Under the pieces are notes generated by a model. The model made no database searches. It was not told where the DNA came from and saw only the letters and a list, made by a program, of their open reading frames with translations. Shown piece by piece: positions 54,818 through 64,000 of a stretch of DNA of 64,000 nucleotides. The position numbers were made by a program, and so were the translations under genes. Each line of letters starts with the position of its first letter. Position 1 is the first letter of the stretch. The DNA comes from Craterostigma plantagineum (Eukaryota; Streptophyta; Magnoliopsida; Lamiales; Linderniaceae), in NCBI GenBank assembly GCA_027422505.1, contig JAPQWV010000354.1:434001-498000 (forward strand). The letters are read 5' to 3'.

Positions 54818-56545
54818 TCGTCTCGACAGTCGAGCTAACGACTTTAAAAATAGCACTTCTTGGGAGGCAACCCAAGTATTATCGATGCATATATTATATT
54901 TAGTCCTATTATTCTAAGTGTTATTTTTTTCTAATAAAACTCGCTTTCACGGTGCGCCTAGTCATGTTTGTTTCGCAGGCTCATAACTAGTTTGGGGGTT
55001 GCCCGTTCGCGATGGTTGCTTGCTTACTACGAATCAACAAAGTCTTCTACATCGATCGGCGTAAAATTCAGGGGCAGTGTCACTTCTACTCTTTCTTTGC
55101 TTTTAATTTACACATTGAGGACAATGTGATATTTAGTTTGGGGGTGTGATGTGATACAAGCTAGATTTAATATGCTTACATATTTAGGTATCGATGTACT
55201 TCAGTCTTTTAGTGGGTATAACTGATGAAGTTTGCGATTTGAGCGTCATCTGTGGAATCTCCTGTCAATGATGAAAATTTTTAAAATTTTACCGTGTCTG
55301 GATATGTCGATGAATTGAGTGTGATAGTCTCACATGTTGCATTGTTGTGATATTAGCATGATTATTTAGCTATGTTGACTGCTTTAGGAGAGTATTGCGT
55401 ATCATGAAGCACAAACCCAGTTATATATGTGAGTTTTTGAGCCTTCAGAGATGAATTCAGAGCAACTCATTATGCTCGGTGTTTATTCTTGTGTGACACG
55501 CATGGACTGAATATTTTCGAACTTGCTCTGTTATGCATGTCAATGGTTATTATGTGGATTTTTGTGTGCGAAAATGAAAAGGGCACTAGGATTGAGTCAT
55601 TGGCCTAAATACTCCCTAGCTTACGTATTACCACTTAGTGAGCCCCTTTGAGCCTATTTGACTTATTTGTTGATTTGGAGCCCAGATATTTAGCCTAATT
55701 GCCTCAAATTTAGCCTATACGACCCGGTATCAATGTGTTAATATATCGATATCGTGAAAAGTTGCTTGTTGGTTGAGAAGGAGCTAATCGTCGATGCATG
55801 TTAGTTATGAACTAGTTCTATGATATACATCTCTCGTCGTTAATATTGCAGCGGACTAGAAACCTCTCCCTTCGATAAGACGTACAAAAAATAGATAGGA
55901 GGGGCTGGTTCGAAAAAAAAAGAGAGAGAAAAAAAAAAGAAGCGAAAAAAAAAAGAAGCGAAAAAAAAGAGAAGGCGAGGGAGAAGAGCTAAAAAGGAAA
56001 AAGGACGACTCGAGTGAAAATAGGCACGGCGTTAGAAGAGCGAAATAAGTGGTTAGAAGAGCAATTCGATGAGTTACACGTTTGATACTTTTAGCTCACT
56101 TTCCCATATGACGCACCCTTCAATACCCGAGCCCTATTACAACCCTTGATGAAAGACCATTTGATTCGTGCATGACTTCTACTATGTGACTATGATATGA
56201 TATATTTGCAAGCATAGAGTAAATTCTTTTCATGTCGTGAATTGAGCGTCTTTATACAAATCCCTTTGAAAAAAAAAAACTTTGAGCGACTTGAGCCATC
56301 CTTGTGAGAGTTGTGGATTGATGCGTGGTATAATTCTAAAAATGTCTTTCATGCTATGATAAGATTGCGACATATTACCTCATGCCTCGTGTTTTGACTA
56401 GATCGTTCATTAGTCGATGATTATCTTGACTTTATATGTTTTTACGTTTTCTGAGATAAAACAGGAGAATTTCATTGACTGATGTTCTATAATCCTAACT
56501 TGCCTTGGTTTTATTTCGCTTTTATGATCGAGGACGATCGAAGCT
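54818..56545 (+). other. gypsy 3' non-coding region
   Basis: About 1.7 kb without ORFs. Features are a perfect inverted repeat TTGGGAGGCAACCCAA (54860-54875), ACATTGAGGACAATGT (about 55112-55127), three AGTTTGGGGG polypurine-like motifs (54990, 55135 and 56547), and an A/G-only tract (55914-55985). Confidence 0.8.
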
Positions 56546-56559
56546 AGTTTGGGGGTTAT
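56546..56559 (+). promoter_or_regulatory. Polypurine tract of the gypsy element
   Basis: AGTTTGGGGGTTAT, immediately upstream of the 3' LTR start TGATAAG. Confidence 0.7.
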
Positions 56560-57921
56560 TGATAAGTTCAGATTTATGCTAATTTTGTACCCCGTATAAG
56601 TATATAATTGATCGTTATTCATCGAATTTTCATCGAATATTCTAAGTTTGCGCACATATATCTTGTTCGACAGATATCGGAGCAAACTCGACCAAATCGG
56701 GAAGATTCGAAGTGAATTGTAAAAATCAGCCACTTTGGGAAATTTTGTAATTTTCGAAAGTTATGGGGTGAACCTGCAATTTACCAGACTTCTAACTCCT
56801 TGGGAATTGGTGTACAAGGAAGGAAGAATATTACGTGGAAAGCTAAAGGAAGATTTGATTTTTATTCAAATTGAAAAGGAGATATCTAAGGGAATTGCAT
56901 TAAGTCGGTTTATATATTCCTTCCTATAAAAAGTCACGCAGAGAAGAGAAAGAGGGGAGAACAGCGAAGCTTTGAGCAGCGATTTTAAGCGACGACAGCG
57001 AAGCTGGGAGCAGCGAATAATAAAGAAGAAAGCAGAGAACGGCTGAGAATAATAACGAAGAGCTGCGACGAAAGACGATCGACGCTTGCGAGGCGTTTCT
57101 TCCGTAAAGGCGAAGTTTATATTATTTCTCTATTATGTCTGAATTGAATATTTTATGCTTCTATTTTATTAATATGATAGCTTAGATTATTTTGTGATTA
57201 GGGCCATGGTAGGCCGAATAATGACTACGTATTAATATTTTTCTTATCCTATTTGATCGTGTGAATCGAGTCACGTGTTCCTTGTTTGCGCTTAATGCTT
57301 GTGTATGCCTGATCAACATATGCATGTTTATTTGATTGGTTTATGAGACGGACAAAGTGATTAGACCGGTTAGAACGATAAACATCGAACATCACTACGT
57401 AAAACCGACCAGAGATGGAATTCGGTTTCGTATGTGTGGTTTCCGAATCCTTAAGCGCCGAAAGCGTTTAAGCTCGGGGAATTTCATAGAGATTGAATGC
57501 ATGCGTAGAAACTACAATCCTATAGATATATACGGGTTGATTCTCTATCGCATAGGATCGCTATTGCGGGACAAACGAGTAGCGATTGTTTTAGGAAATT
57601 TTACCTTGACAGAGATTCATGATGGTTAGATAGGATAGAATTTTATGAAGACGTAGCAATTATTTGTGCTGAGCATGTGCCTTGGTCACTCGTCGTAAAT
57701 TGATCTTTATCTCATCTATTTTATTTGCGTCTATTTTATTATTTGCGTCTTTTATTTCTTTTAATCAAATCATTAAAATTATAAAAAATTTTCTTAGTCT
57801 AAATTAGAATTAGGTTTAATATCTTAGATTTAATCAAGCTATCTTCGTGGATCGATACTCGGGCTTCGTCCGTTTTACTACTTGCACGACCTAGTACACT
57901 TGCTAGTATTTGAGTGTGTCA
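56560..57921 (+). mobile_element. 3' LTR of the gypsy element
   Basis: 1362 bp, nearly identical to 47897-49258, followed by the target copy GTTGT (57922-57926). Confidence 0.95.
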
Positions 57922-58288
57922 GTTGTGCATGAAAGTCCGGAACTTCTCATTTAGGAAGACATGCTGAAAATTGTCTGAAAAATCCAAAAAGTATCATGAT
58001 GGTGATTTGCTCGCTAATCAAACTACGAAGAGAGTGAAATTTGATGGTAAGATATTTCGAGATGCATTGTCCAAAGAAATTATAATGCATGATCTTCCAT
58101 TTTCTTTTGCTGATTATGAAGGAATCAATGATGCAGTTAGAGTTCTTAATCCAGATTTCAAGCCTATTAGTAGAATAACAGTAAGAGGCGATTGCATGAA
58201 AGTGTACGCTACTGAAAAAGAAAAGCTGAAGCATTTGTTGGCTTATCTTCGTGGACGTATTTCTCTTACTTCAGATGCTTGGACGGCT

Positions 58289-58293
58289 GTTAC
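58289..58293. repeat. Target duplication GTTAC of the solo LTR (left)
   Basis: Repeated at 59224-59228 directly after the solo LTR; with one copy removed the transposase reading continues from DAWTAVT to AQGYMTV. Confidence 0.9.
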
Positions 58294-59223
58294 TGATACG
58301 ATCACAAACCTACGCGCAACACCCTAGCAGACCCGCTCCACAACTTGATCGGACCAATGACAAAAGCATGAAGAAAGAAGATGGACGAAGCCCTAAGCGA
58401 TGATTCATCAAACAACAAGCAAGAGAATGGGAAGAGTCAAGTCAATCTTTTCAACACATTGGAAGTTGAAGCAACCCAGAATTAATTTCGCTCATATTTT
58501 CCATCCATCAAAGTAATTTTCAAGGCTCATGGAAAACATACAACATTGAACCAAACCATTAATGCATTTTTTAATTTCAAGATTGACTAATTTTTAGTTC
58601 CTTCTAATTATCGCATGCTATTTTGAAGAATATGTAGAAAACTATATTGTAGGATCATTTGTATGTTTAGAGGAGGTCGGTTCAATGAATAGACTTTTGT
58701 TTATTTGCTTTTGCTAGTTTCTGGTAAAACTTGGCACGGTTTTTGCAATGCAAATCCCCGACTTATCAACTAGTGTTTTGTTGCGGTTTAACTAGTTGTG
58801 GCGTCACCCTTTCACTTTGTTTGCGTCCATAGAGTTAAGGTGTTAGGCTAGTCCTAATATTGTCTTTCGCGGATGAAAACATTGACGAGAGTCGAGTCTT
58901 TGATCGAGTTTGTTGTGACTCAAAAGAGATAGGTTCATCCTATTTTTGTCGTGTTCAGCTTACAAAAGTCTTAGTCTCCTAAACTGCATCGAGTATCGAG
59001 TCTTTGATCGAGCGTGTTGTGATTCAAAGGAGGTAGGTTCATCCAATTTTTGTTGTGTCCGGCTTGCAAAAATCAAGTGCTCAAAACTGTTTTTCATATC
59101 TTTTGTGTTGAGTCGATTTTCAGTTAAATTGAGTCCATATTTCGTATATTCTCGTCTTTGCGTCATATCTTTCAAGGACGATCTCACAAGATCAAGTGCG
59201 AATCTCCACCCGGGTTCGTATCA
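58294..59223. mobile_element. Solo LTR inserted in the hAT transposase
   Basis: A 930-bp segment that begins TGATACGATCAC and ends GGTTCGTATCA, so the outer seven bases form a perfect inverted pair (TGATACG / CGTATCA). It has no retrotransposon genes. A ~110-bp block with GAGTCTTTGATCGAG and GTAGGTTCATCC is present twice in tandem (about 58890 and 58999). The 5-bp flanking duplication and its position inside a conserved domain show that it is an insertion. Recombination between two LTRs of a full element is the usual origin. The family is not recognised. Confidence 0.88.
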
Positions 59224-60704
59224 GTTACTGCACAAGGATACATGACTGTGACCGCTCTTTTGGTAGATGAGAGTTGGAAGTTGAATTCTAAGTTGCTCGC
59301 ATTTGTTGAATTGGATTGTGATCATACTGGGGAATTCTTAGCTGAGGAACTTTATGAGGTGTTGAAAGCTTGGGGAATAGATTCAAAAATCTTTTCTATT
59401 ACATTAGATAATGCTGCTTCTAATGATAAAATGGTCGAGATTCTTAAAGAAAGATTTCAGTTGCAAGGCAATTTGTTATGTGAGGCGAGTTTTTTCAGAT
59501 AAGATGTTGTGCTCATATTTTGAATCCGATGGTTTATGAGGGCTTAAAAGTGGCTGATATTACGCTGAAAAGAATTAGAGATTGTGTCAAATATGTAAGA
59601 TCTTCAGAAGGAAGAATGAGCGAGTTTCATAAATGTATTCAAGACGAGAACTTGGAAGATGTTGGTGGAAGTTTCTTGAAATTCGATGTACCTACTAGTA
59701 GATGGAATTCCAGATTCTTGATGCTTGTGGCTCAATAAAGTATCGGCATGCAATTATTGCATTACGCTACAACAGTAGAAATTCCTTGGTTAGTCCAACC
59801 AAAGAAGAATGGGAAAGAGCAGAAAAATGGGTGGCTTGTTAGAACCATTTTATGACATCACTAATATGATGTCAAGTTGGTAGTATTAAATTTGAAGCTT
59901 GAAAGCTATCGGTTTCTGAAGACAACTTAATTCGCAGATATGGTAAAAGAAATGAAGGAGAAATTCGGTAAGTATTGGGAGATTATTCTCTCACTCTTGT
60001 GTTTGGATGTGTCCTCGATCCAAATACAAAGTTACAGTTCTTGAGATATTGTTACAAATAGTTGGACCCTACATGTTATGAGAAGAAGGTAGACAAGGTA
60101 AAAGAAGCTTTGAAAAAATTATTTGCTGTTTATGAAAAATTTGGAGAATCGCCTGATTCACATCCCACAAAAGGAATGAAAGAGCCTGATTCTTATTCAC
60201 ATCATTCAAGACTTGGACCACTAAATCTACTTCACTTCTTGATGTACGTTTATAGCTTGGTAATTGCTGGCTATAGTGTTTGCTGAAATTTTTATAATTT
60301 TTTTGAATAATTATATTATTTACTTGTGAATTGCAGGCTTTTCTTAGAGAATTACAACAAGAATCTTCACAAGTATGTAAGTCTGAGCTTGATTTATGTT
60401 TGGAGAATGGAGATGATGCTAGTTCTATGGATGTCTTAGAGTATTGGAAGATAAATAGTTATCGGTATCCTGAATTAGCCTTATTGGCAAAAGATATCTT
60501 GAGCATCCCAATTACAACTGTTGCTTCGGAGTCTACTTTTAGCATTGGTGGTCGTATTTTGAACAAATATAGGAATTCATTGCTCCCAGAAACTGTCCAA
60601 TCTCTTATTTGCACACGTAACTGTTTGCATGGATTTAACGAACTCAGAGTTGGATCTTTAGGTATTAATATTTATTTATTATTTTGTTACTTTCAAAACT
60701 CAAG

Positions 60705-60705
<1 letters not shown>

Positions 60706-60751
<46 letters not shown>
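60706..60751. repeat. (TA)n microsatellite
   Basis: About 23 TA units inside the likely last intron of the hAT transposase. Confidence 0.95.
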
Positions 60752-60756
<5 letters not shown>

Positions 60757-61188
60757 ATAACAATACACCTTAAAATCGATTTTGATTTCAGTTGTTTGTT
60801 GTACAGGGCATGATGCAGATTAGAACTAGAAGGAATGCAAGCATCTTTGCAAGATTCAGCTGATTATTGACTACTTTTATGTTCTCTATTGGGATGCTAA
60901 ATTGCTATTGCTTTGATATATATATGTCATATGTATGAAGCACTTCAATTTTTTTCTTTATTTCTTGAATTAACAGTGCGCCCTTTTGTTTATTTCCTGA
61001 ATTAGCAGTGCACGAAGCTTGTGTTATTAAGATGAACAGTACTAAAAGATTTATTTCAAAAATAAATTTAAAAGTTCCAAAAACATCAGCCCCATGGACT
61101 AGAGCCGGGTTGGCCCGACCCACTGTTCTTTGGGCTAACCACCTCAATTCGGGCTGGATGGCCTGGCCCGCCTAACTTTTCAGCTCTA

Positions 61189-63385
61189 GGCCAGCCTGCC
61201 CTGACCACCTCCCCAAAGGGCCCCGTTGAGACACCAACAAAGGAACCGAGAAAGACAAAGGCTTCAGAGCAACCAGCTGCGGCGAAGCCAAGCAAGAAAA
61301 TGGCGGTTGAAAAACCCCAACAGTCCAAACCAGCCAAGAAGAAACTGGTTCTGCCTTCATCAAGCACAAAATCAGATTTGCCAATCAGTCAAGTGGTGGC
61401 GAAGAAGAAAAGATCCAGCCGCTAAGAAGAACCAGGTTGCAGTCTCTGTCCAGCCTACAGTTGAAGTCGACACAACTATGGCAGAGGTCCCGGTCACATC
61501 CACCAAACCGGAGACTGCTCAGACTGAAGTACCACCCTCCGATGAAGTCCCGGTTTCGCCACCGAACGGACCAAGGACTGAAGCTGCTGTTAAGGGCAAA
61601 AATAGCGCGGTGATAAAAGAACCAACAGCTGTCCAGTCAGTGCCCTCTGACAAAGGCAAAGGAAAAGCTCCAATGACTCATTCTCCTCAAAGCATTGCAG
61701 AAACCGCATGGAGCTTGATAAGTGAGGAGATCTAAGAAAACATTGCCGAGCCAATCAAAGACTTTGACGATTGGGTTGTCGTCTGACACACCTTTCAGTC
61801 ACAAACTGTCAAAAGACCGGATGAGCAAGGCAAAGAAGACTGAAGGCCGAGTAATCAGATATCTCGGTATTAAGTCCATCAAAGAGATACTCCGGTCGCG
61901 GGATAAATGCGCTTCAAGATACATTAATCAGAGAAGACATACTTCTAGCCTACGTCTCGTAGTGGATATGATGACCTGGAAGTTCTAGCATGACTGGATC
62001 GGGAAAAACTTAGGTTTGAGCACCAGTTCTCTACTGCGATGAATCAGATAACCGGCAGGACGGGTTACTACATCTGTACAGCCAATAAGTTCAATACCCG
62101 TCCTGGCAGCTCAGCAGCAACAACAGCCGACAACAGAGATTCCTAGCTCAGCAACTGACGCTCCCAAGAGCAACACTCAGTGAAGTGTCTGCAGCACTGA
62201 CCATCGTGTCAGTCATGACTGGGATACAAGAGACTGAGGGGAAAATTCCAGTCTCTGCCGATGAAACTGGAAAATCTGTTCAAGTAGAGGAAACATCAAG
62301 TATGGAGATAGCCCCAAAGGAGGTTGCGCCTCCAGAGGAGGTAATGCCGGTTGAAACTCAAGAAACTGAGACTAACAAAGAGATCCCAATCACAGAGACC
62401 TCACATCATGAGCAACAACAAGCACTGATCCTAACTTTTGAAGACACTGGAATCACAGTGGAGTCGAGGAGCCAAAAGCCCTCGAAACTGAGCCACCACG
62501 ACAAGAGGAGGCTTCCACGGATCTGGTGCAGTCCTCATCTCAGGTTCGCACTCAGGAACAACAATTGACAACTGCATCGCCTTCTGCATCAGCCTCCATA
62601 TTGGTACCTGCACAACAACAATCACCACTACTGCTCAGTGTGCAGACCATACCGGTGGTTCCACCCCAACCAACCACACCAGTCCCCACTAACATTATGT
62701 CCACTGACCGGATGAGAACCCACAAACAGTTCCAGACCCTAGAAGAGTCCCACAAAGTCCTTGCGGAAAATCTCACCAGTATTTGCGGCGACATCAACAG
62801 TATCCATGATGACGTCAAGGGAAGTGAGGATGCTATTAAGGGGGAACTTGTGGCCATCAAGATCCAGTTGGCAGAACTGGTTCAACTGATGGCTAATCAG
62901 GCTAAAATCGGAGCGGTAATTTACCAAAAGGGGAAAGTAGCAGGCCAAGTAGCACTACGGTGGTGGTAGTACCGGTGGGGGAAGCAGCAGGCCAAGTAGC
63001 AGTACTGGTAGCAGTGCCGGTGGGGGAAGCAGAAGTCAAGCTGGTCAAGGCCAAACTGGACGAACTACAAGTCAACTAACCATCTTCGTATCCACATCTC
63101 AATCTCCTAATCTACATGTGCACATTAGGGCCCCACAAGATTCCAAGAGACTTAGGGCAGAAGAAATCGTAATACCGGACGAATCATAGGTCTATCCAAG
63201 AACAACACCGGTGGCTGAAGCTGGACCGCTTGAAAGATCCTGCAGTACTAAGACACATAGCCTGCAATCTCATTGAGGAACATGCATCTGAATTAATCAT
63301 AATGGTGGATCTCAAGCGAGCAGCCTACGGTGAGCTCAAAAAGATGAAGGAGATTCAAGAGCTAGCCAAATCTAAGGACCGCTAA
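61189..63385 (+). pseudogene. Accessory ORF of the copia derivative, 3' part
   Basis: It continues the reading interrupted at 46843. The first segment is Lys/Pro/Ala-rich (KPSKKMAVEKPQQSKPAKKK). Pro/Glu/Thr/Val-rich low-complexity segments follow (61430-61735 and 62185-62570, for example KEVAPPEEVMPVETQETET), then a Gln/Ser/Pro region and a helical segment (62690-62930, NLTSICGDINSIHDDVKGSE and ATKIQLAELVQLM-like). It ends ELKKMKEIQELAKSKDR at a TAA (63383-63385). Several frameshifts and stops break it. The composition matches a disordered accessory protein with a short coiled coil; no catalytic motif is seen. It corresponds in position to the accessory coding region 12141-15513 of the Sirevirus-type element, though I see no clear sequence match. 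Confidence 0.55.
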
Positions 63386-63487
63386 ATTGGGTGTATTAGA
63401 CTAGTTGCCTTGTATCAAATCCTTTTTGATATAATTAACGTCCTTCTGCTTCTCTAAAGTTTTGTCAATCACCAAAAATGAGGAAAT

Positions 63488-64000
63488 TGCTAGAAATCAT
63501 GAATTAAATTAATTTAGATTAATAGTTTTGGTGATTGAACTCAACTAAAATTACCGAAAAATAGAAGAAACCAGGAACACATAGCAGTACAGCACGCAAA
63601 TAAAAACTGGATCAAGACTACGTACCGAAACTTGATTGGAGACCAGATTACTGATACCGGATGTGCCACGTCAACAAAGATTCAAATACCTTCAAGACAT
63701 GACAAGTTGGACACTTCAGACAAGAAATCAATGCAAGGCTGACAAGAAAAGAACCCAGTCGAAGTCAAACCATGCTAAAGAATGAATAAAGCAAAAGGTA
63801 CAGTGGTACTATTGCAGAGATCGAACATACCCATTAGGTAAAGTCAATTAATGAACTGATCGGTGCACAGAACTATCTCACAACGGCTACAACTTCAAAT
63901 TCAACTATAAATAGAGGGAAAGGAAGCGAAGATGGGTGTGTGCCTTTCTTAGAATTTGAACAAAGAAAAGGTCAAGCTCAAATATTATCGAGAAAAGAAA
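63488..64000 (+). mobile_element. 3' LTR of the plus-strand copia derivative (partial)
   Basis: It begins TGCTAGAAATCATGAATT, like 42445, and can be followed colinearly for 513 bp to the window end, with scattered substitutions and small indels. A purine-rich AAAAATGAGGAAAT tract precedes it. Confidence 0.88.

Larger units (their letters stand above)
47897..57921 (+). mobile_element. Complete Ty3/gypsy retrotransposon, Athila/Tat-like
   Basis: A 10.0-kb element with two 1362-bp LTRs (TGATAAG ... GTGTCA) and a 5-bp target duplication GTTGT. It has the primer site TGGCGCCGTTGCCGGGGA, then gag, protease, RT, RNase H, integrase, a 1.7-kb non-coding 3' region and a polypurine tract. The gag and pol types, the tRNA-Asp-like primer site and the absence of a chromodomain after the integrase point to the non-chromovirus (Athila/Tat) branch; the exact clade is not fixed. 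LTRs differ by about 20 substitutions by eye (1-2 percent). The polyprotein has frameshifts and stops. Confidence 0.95.
47727..60823 (+). pseudogene. hAT transposase, interrupted
   Basis: The ORF begins near 47727 (MELSSHSSLTSAPAKEL). The BED zinc finger is split: CRCKYC lies just before the gypsy insertion (to 47896) and HLGRHAENC just after it (from 57927). After a frameshift comes VKFDGKIFRDALSKEIIMHD with DLPFSFADYEGI (58040-58130), then LTSDAWTAV, where the solo LTR is inserted. The protein resumes with YMTVTALLVDESWKLNSK (59238 onward), the catalytic-domain segments TLDNAASNDKMVEIL and, after a frameshift, CCAHILNPMVYEG. Near the end is the hATC dimerisation domain ([37 protein letters not shown]). 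Two short introns are likely (about 60262-60336 and 60662-60806). It is ricesleeper-like. Insertions, frameshifts and stops make it inactive. Confidence 0.85.
46844..61188 (+). mobile_element. hAT transposon with nested insertions
   Basis: The ends are TAGAGGTGAAAGTTT on the left and AACTTTTCAGCTCTA on the right (inverted, with one mismatch and one indel). The flanking 8-bp copies are AGCCAGCC (46836-46843) and GGCCAGCC (61189-61196), seven of eight bases equal. GGGCC/GGCCC-rich subterminal sequence lies inside both ends (46900-46990 and 61090-61190), as in many plant hATs. The interior carries a broken BED/hAT transposase. Without the two nested insertions the element would be about 3.4 kb, a normal autonomous hAT size. 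Confidence 0.88.
42445..64000 (+). mobile_element. Old, pol-depleted copia derivative (gag plus accessory ORF)
   Basis: LTRs begin at 42445 and 63488 with the same TGCTAGAAATCATGAATTAA; the second runs out of the window. Inside are a primer site, a gag with zinc knuckle, a short remnant of the pol end, a polypurine-like AGGGGGA motif, and an accessory coding region up to 63385. Protease, integrase and RT are missing. A 14.3-kb hAT transposon interrupts the accessory ORF. The LTRs are visibly more diverged (several percent by eye) than those of the other elements, which fits its being the oldest layer. Its LTR ends match those of the minus-strand relic at 29602-30681. Confidence 0.85.

Overview
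The window is nuclear DNA of a flowering plant. It carries one intronless gene, one 15-exon gene with GT..AG introns, and a dense load of plant-type LTR retrotransposons, hAT, Mutator-like and MITE elements. The retrotransposon accessory proteins resemble, from memory, hypothetical proteins predicted in asterid and particularly Lamiales genomes, so an asterid (possibly Lamiales) eudicot is the best guess. The species cannot be fixed from sequence alone.

Only two convincing host genes are present. At 4103-5785 (+) is an intronless FAD amine oxidase of the polyamine oxidase 5 type. At 31635-36798 (-) is an MSI4/FVE-type WD40 histone-binding protein. I reconstructed it as 15 exons that splice in frame to 490 residues.

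Layout: 1-2830 is the 3' half of a decayed Ty1/copia element with its LTR. 2831-9289 holds the PAO gene and AT-rich intergenic DNA. 9290-10053 is a MITE-like element. 11281-25960 is a ~476-bp host tandem repeat split by a complete, very young minus-strand copia element of Sirevirus type (11824-25407, target duplication AATCA). 26560-30681 is a pol-depleted minus-strand copia relic with one LTR. 31635-36798 is the FVE gene, with a hAT MITE in intron 4. 36859-40885 is a Mutator-like element that ends 60 bp upstream of the FVE start codon. 40993-41700 is a tandem duplication. From 42445 to beyond the window end runs an old plus-strand copia derivative with gag and an accessory ORF but almost no pol. 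It is split by a hAT transposon (46844-61188), which is itself split by a complete Ty3/gypsy element (47897-57921, target duplication GTTGT) and a solo LTR (58294-59223, target duplication GTTAC).

The least conventional signals lie in the Sirevirus-type element. A dispersed near-palindromic 12-mer (AATCGGGCGATT) occurs in both its 5' leader and its 3' non-coding region. A long accessory coding region runs into the polypurine tract. A tiny antisense unit has a TATA box and a 57-residue ORF with a predicted membrane helix.
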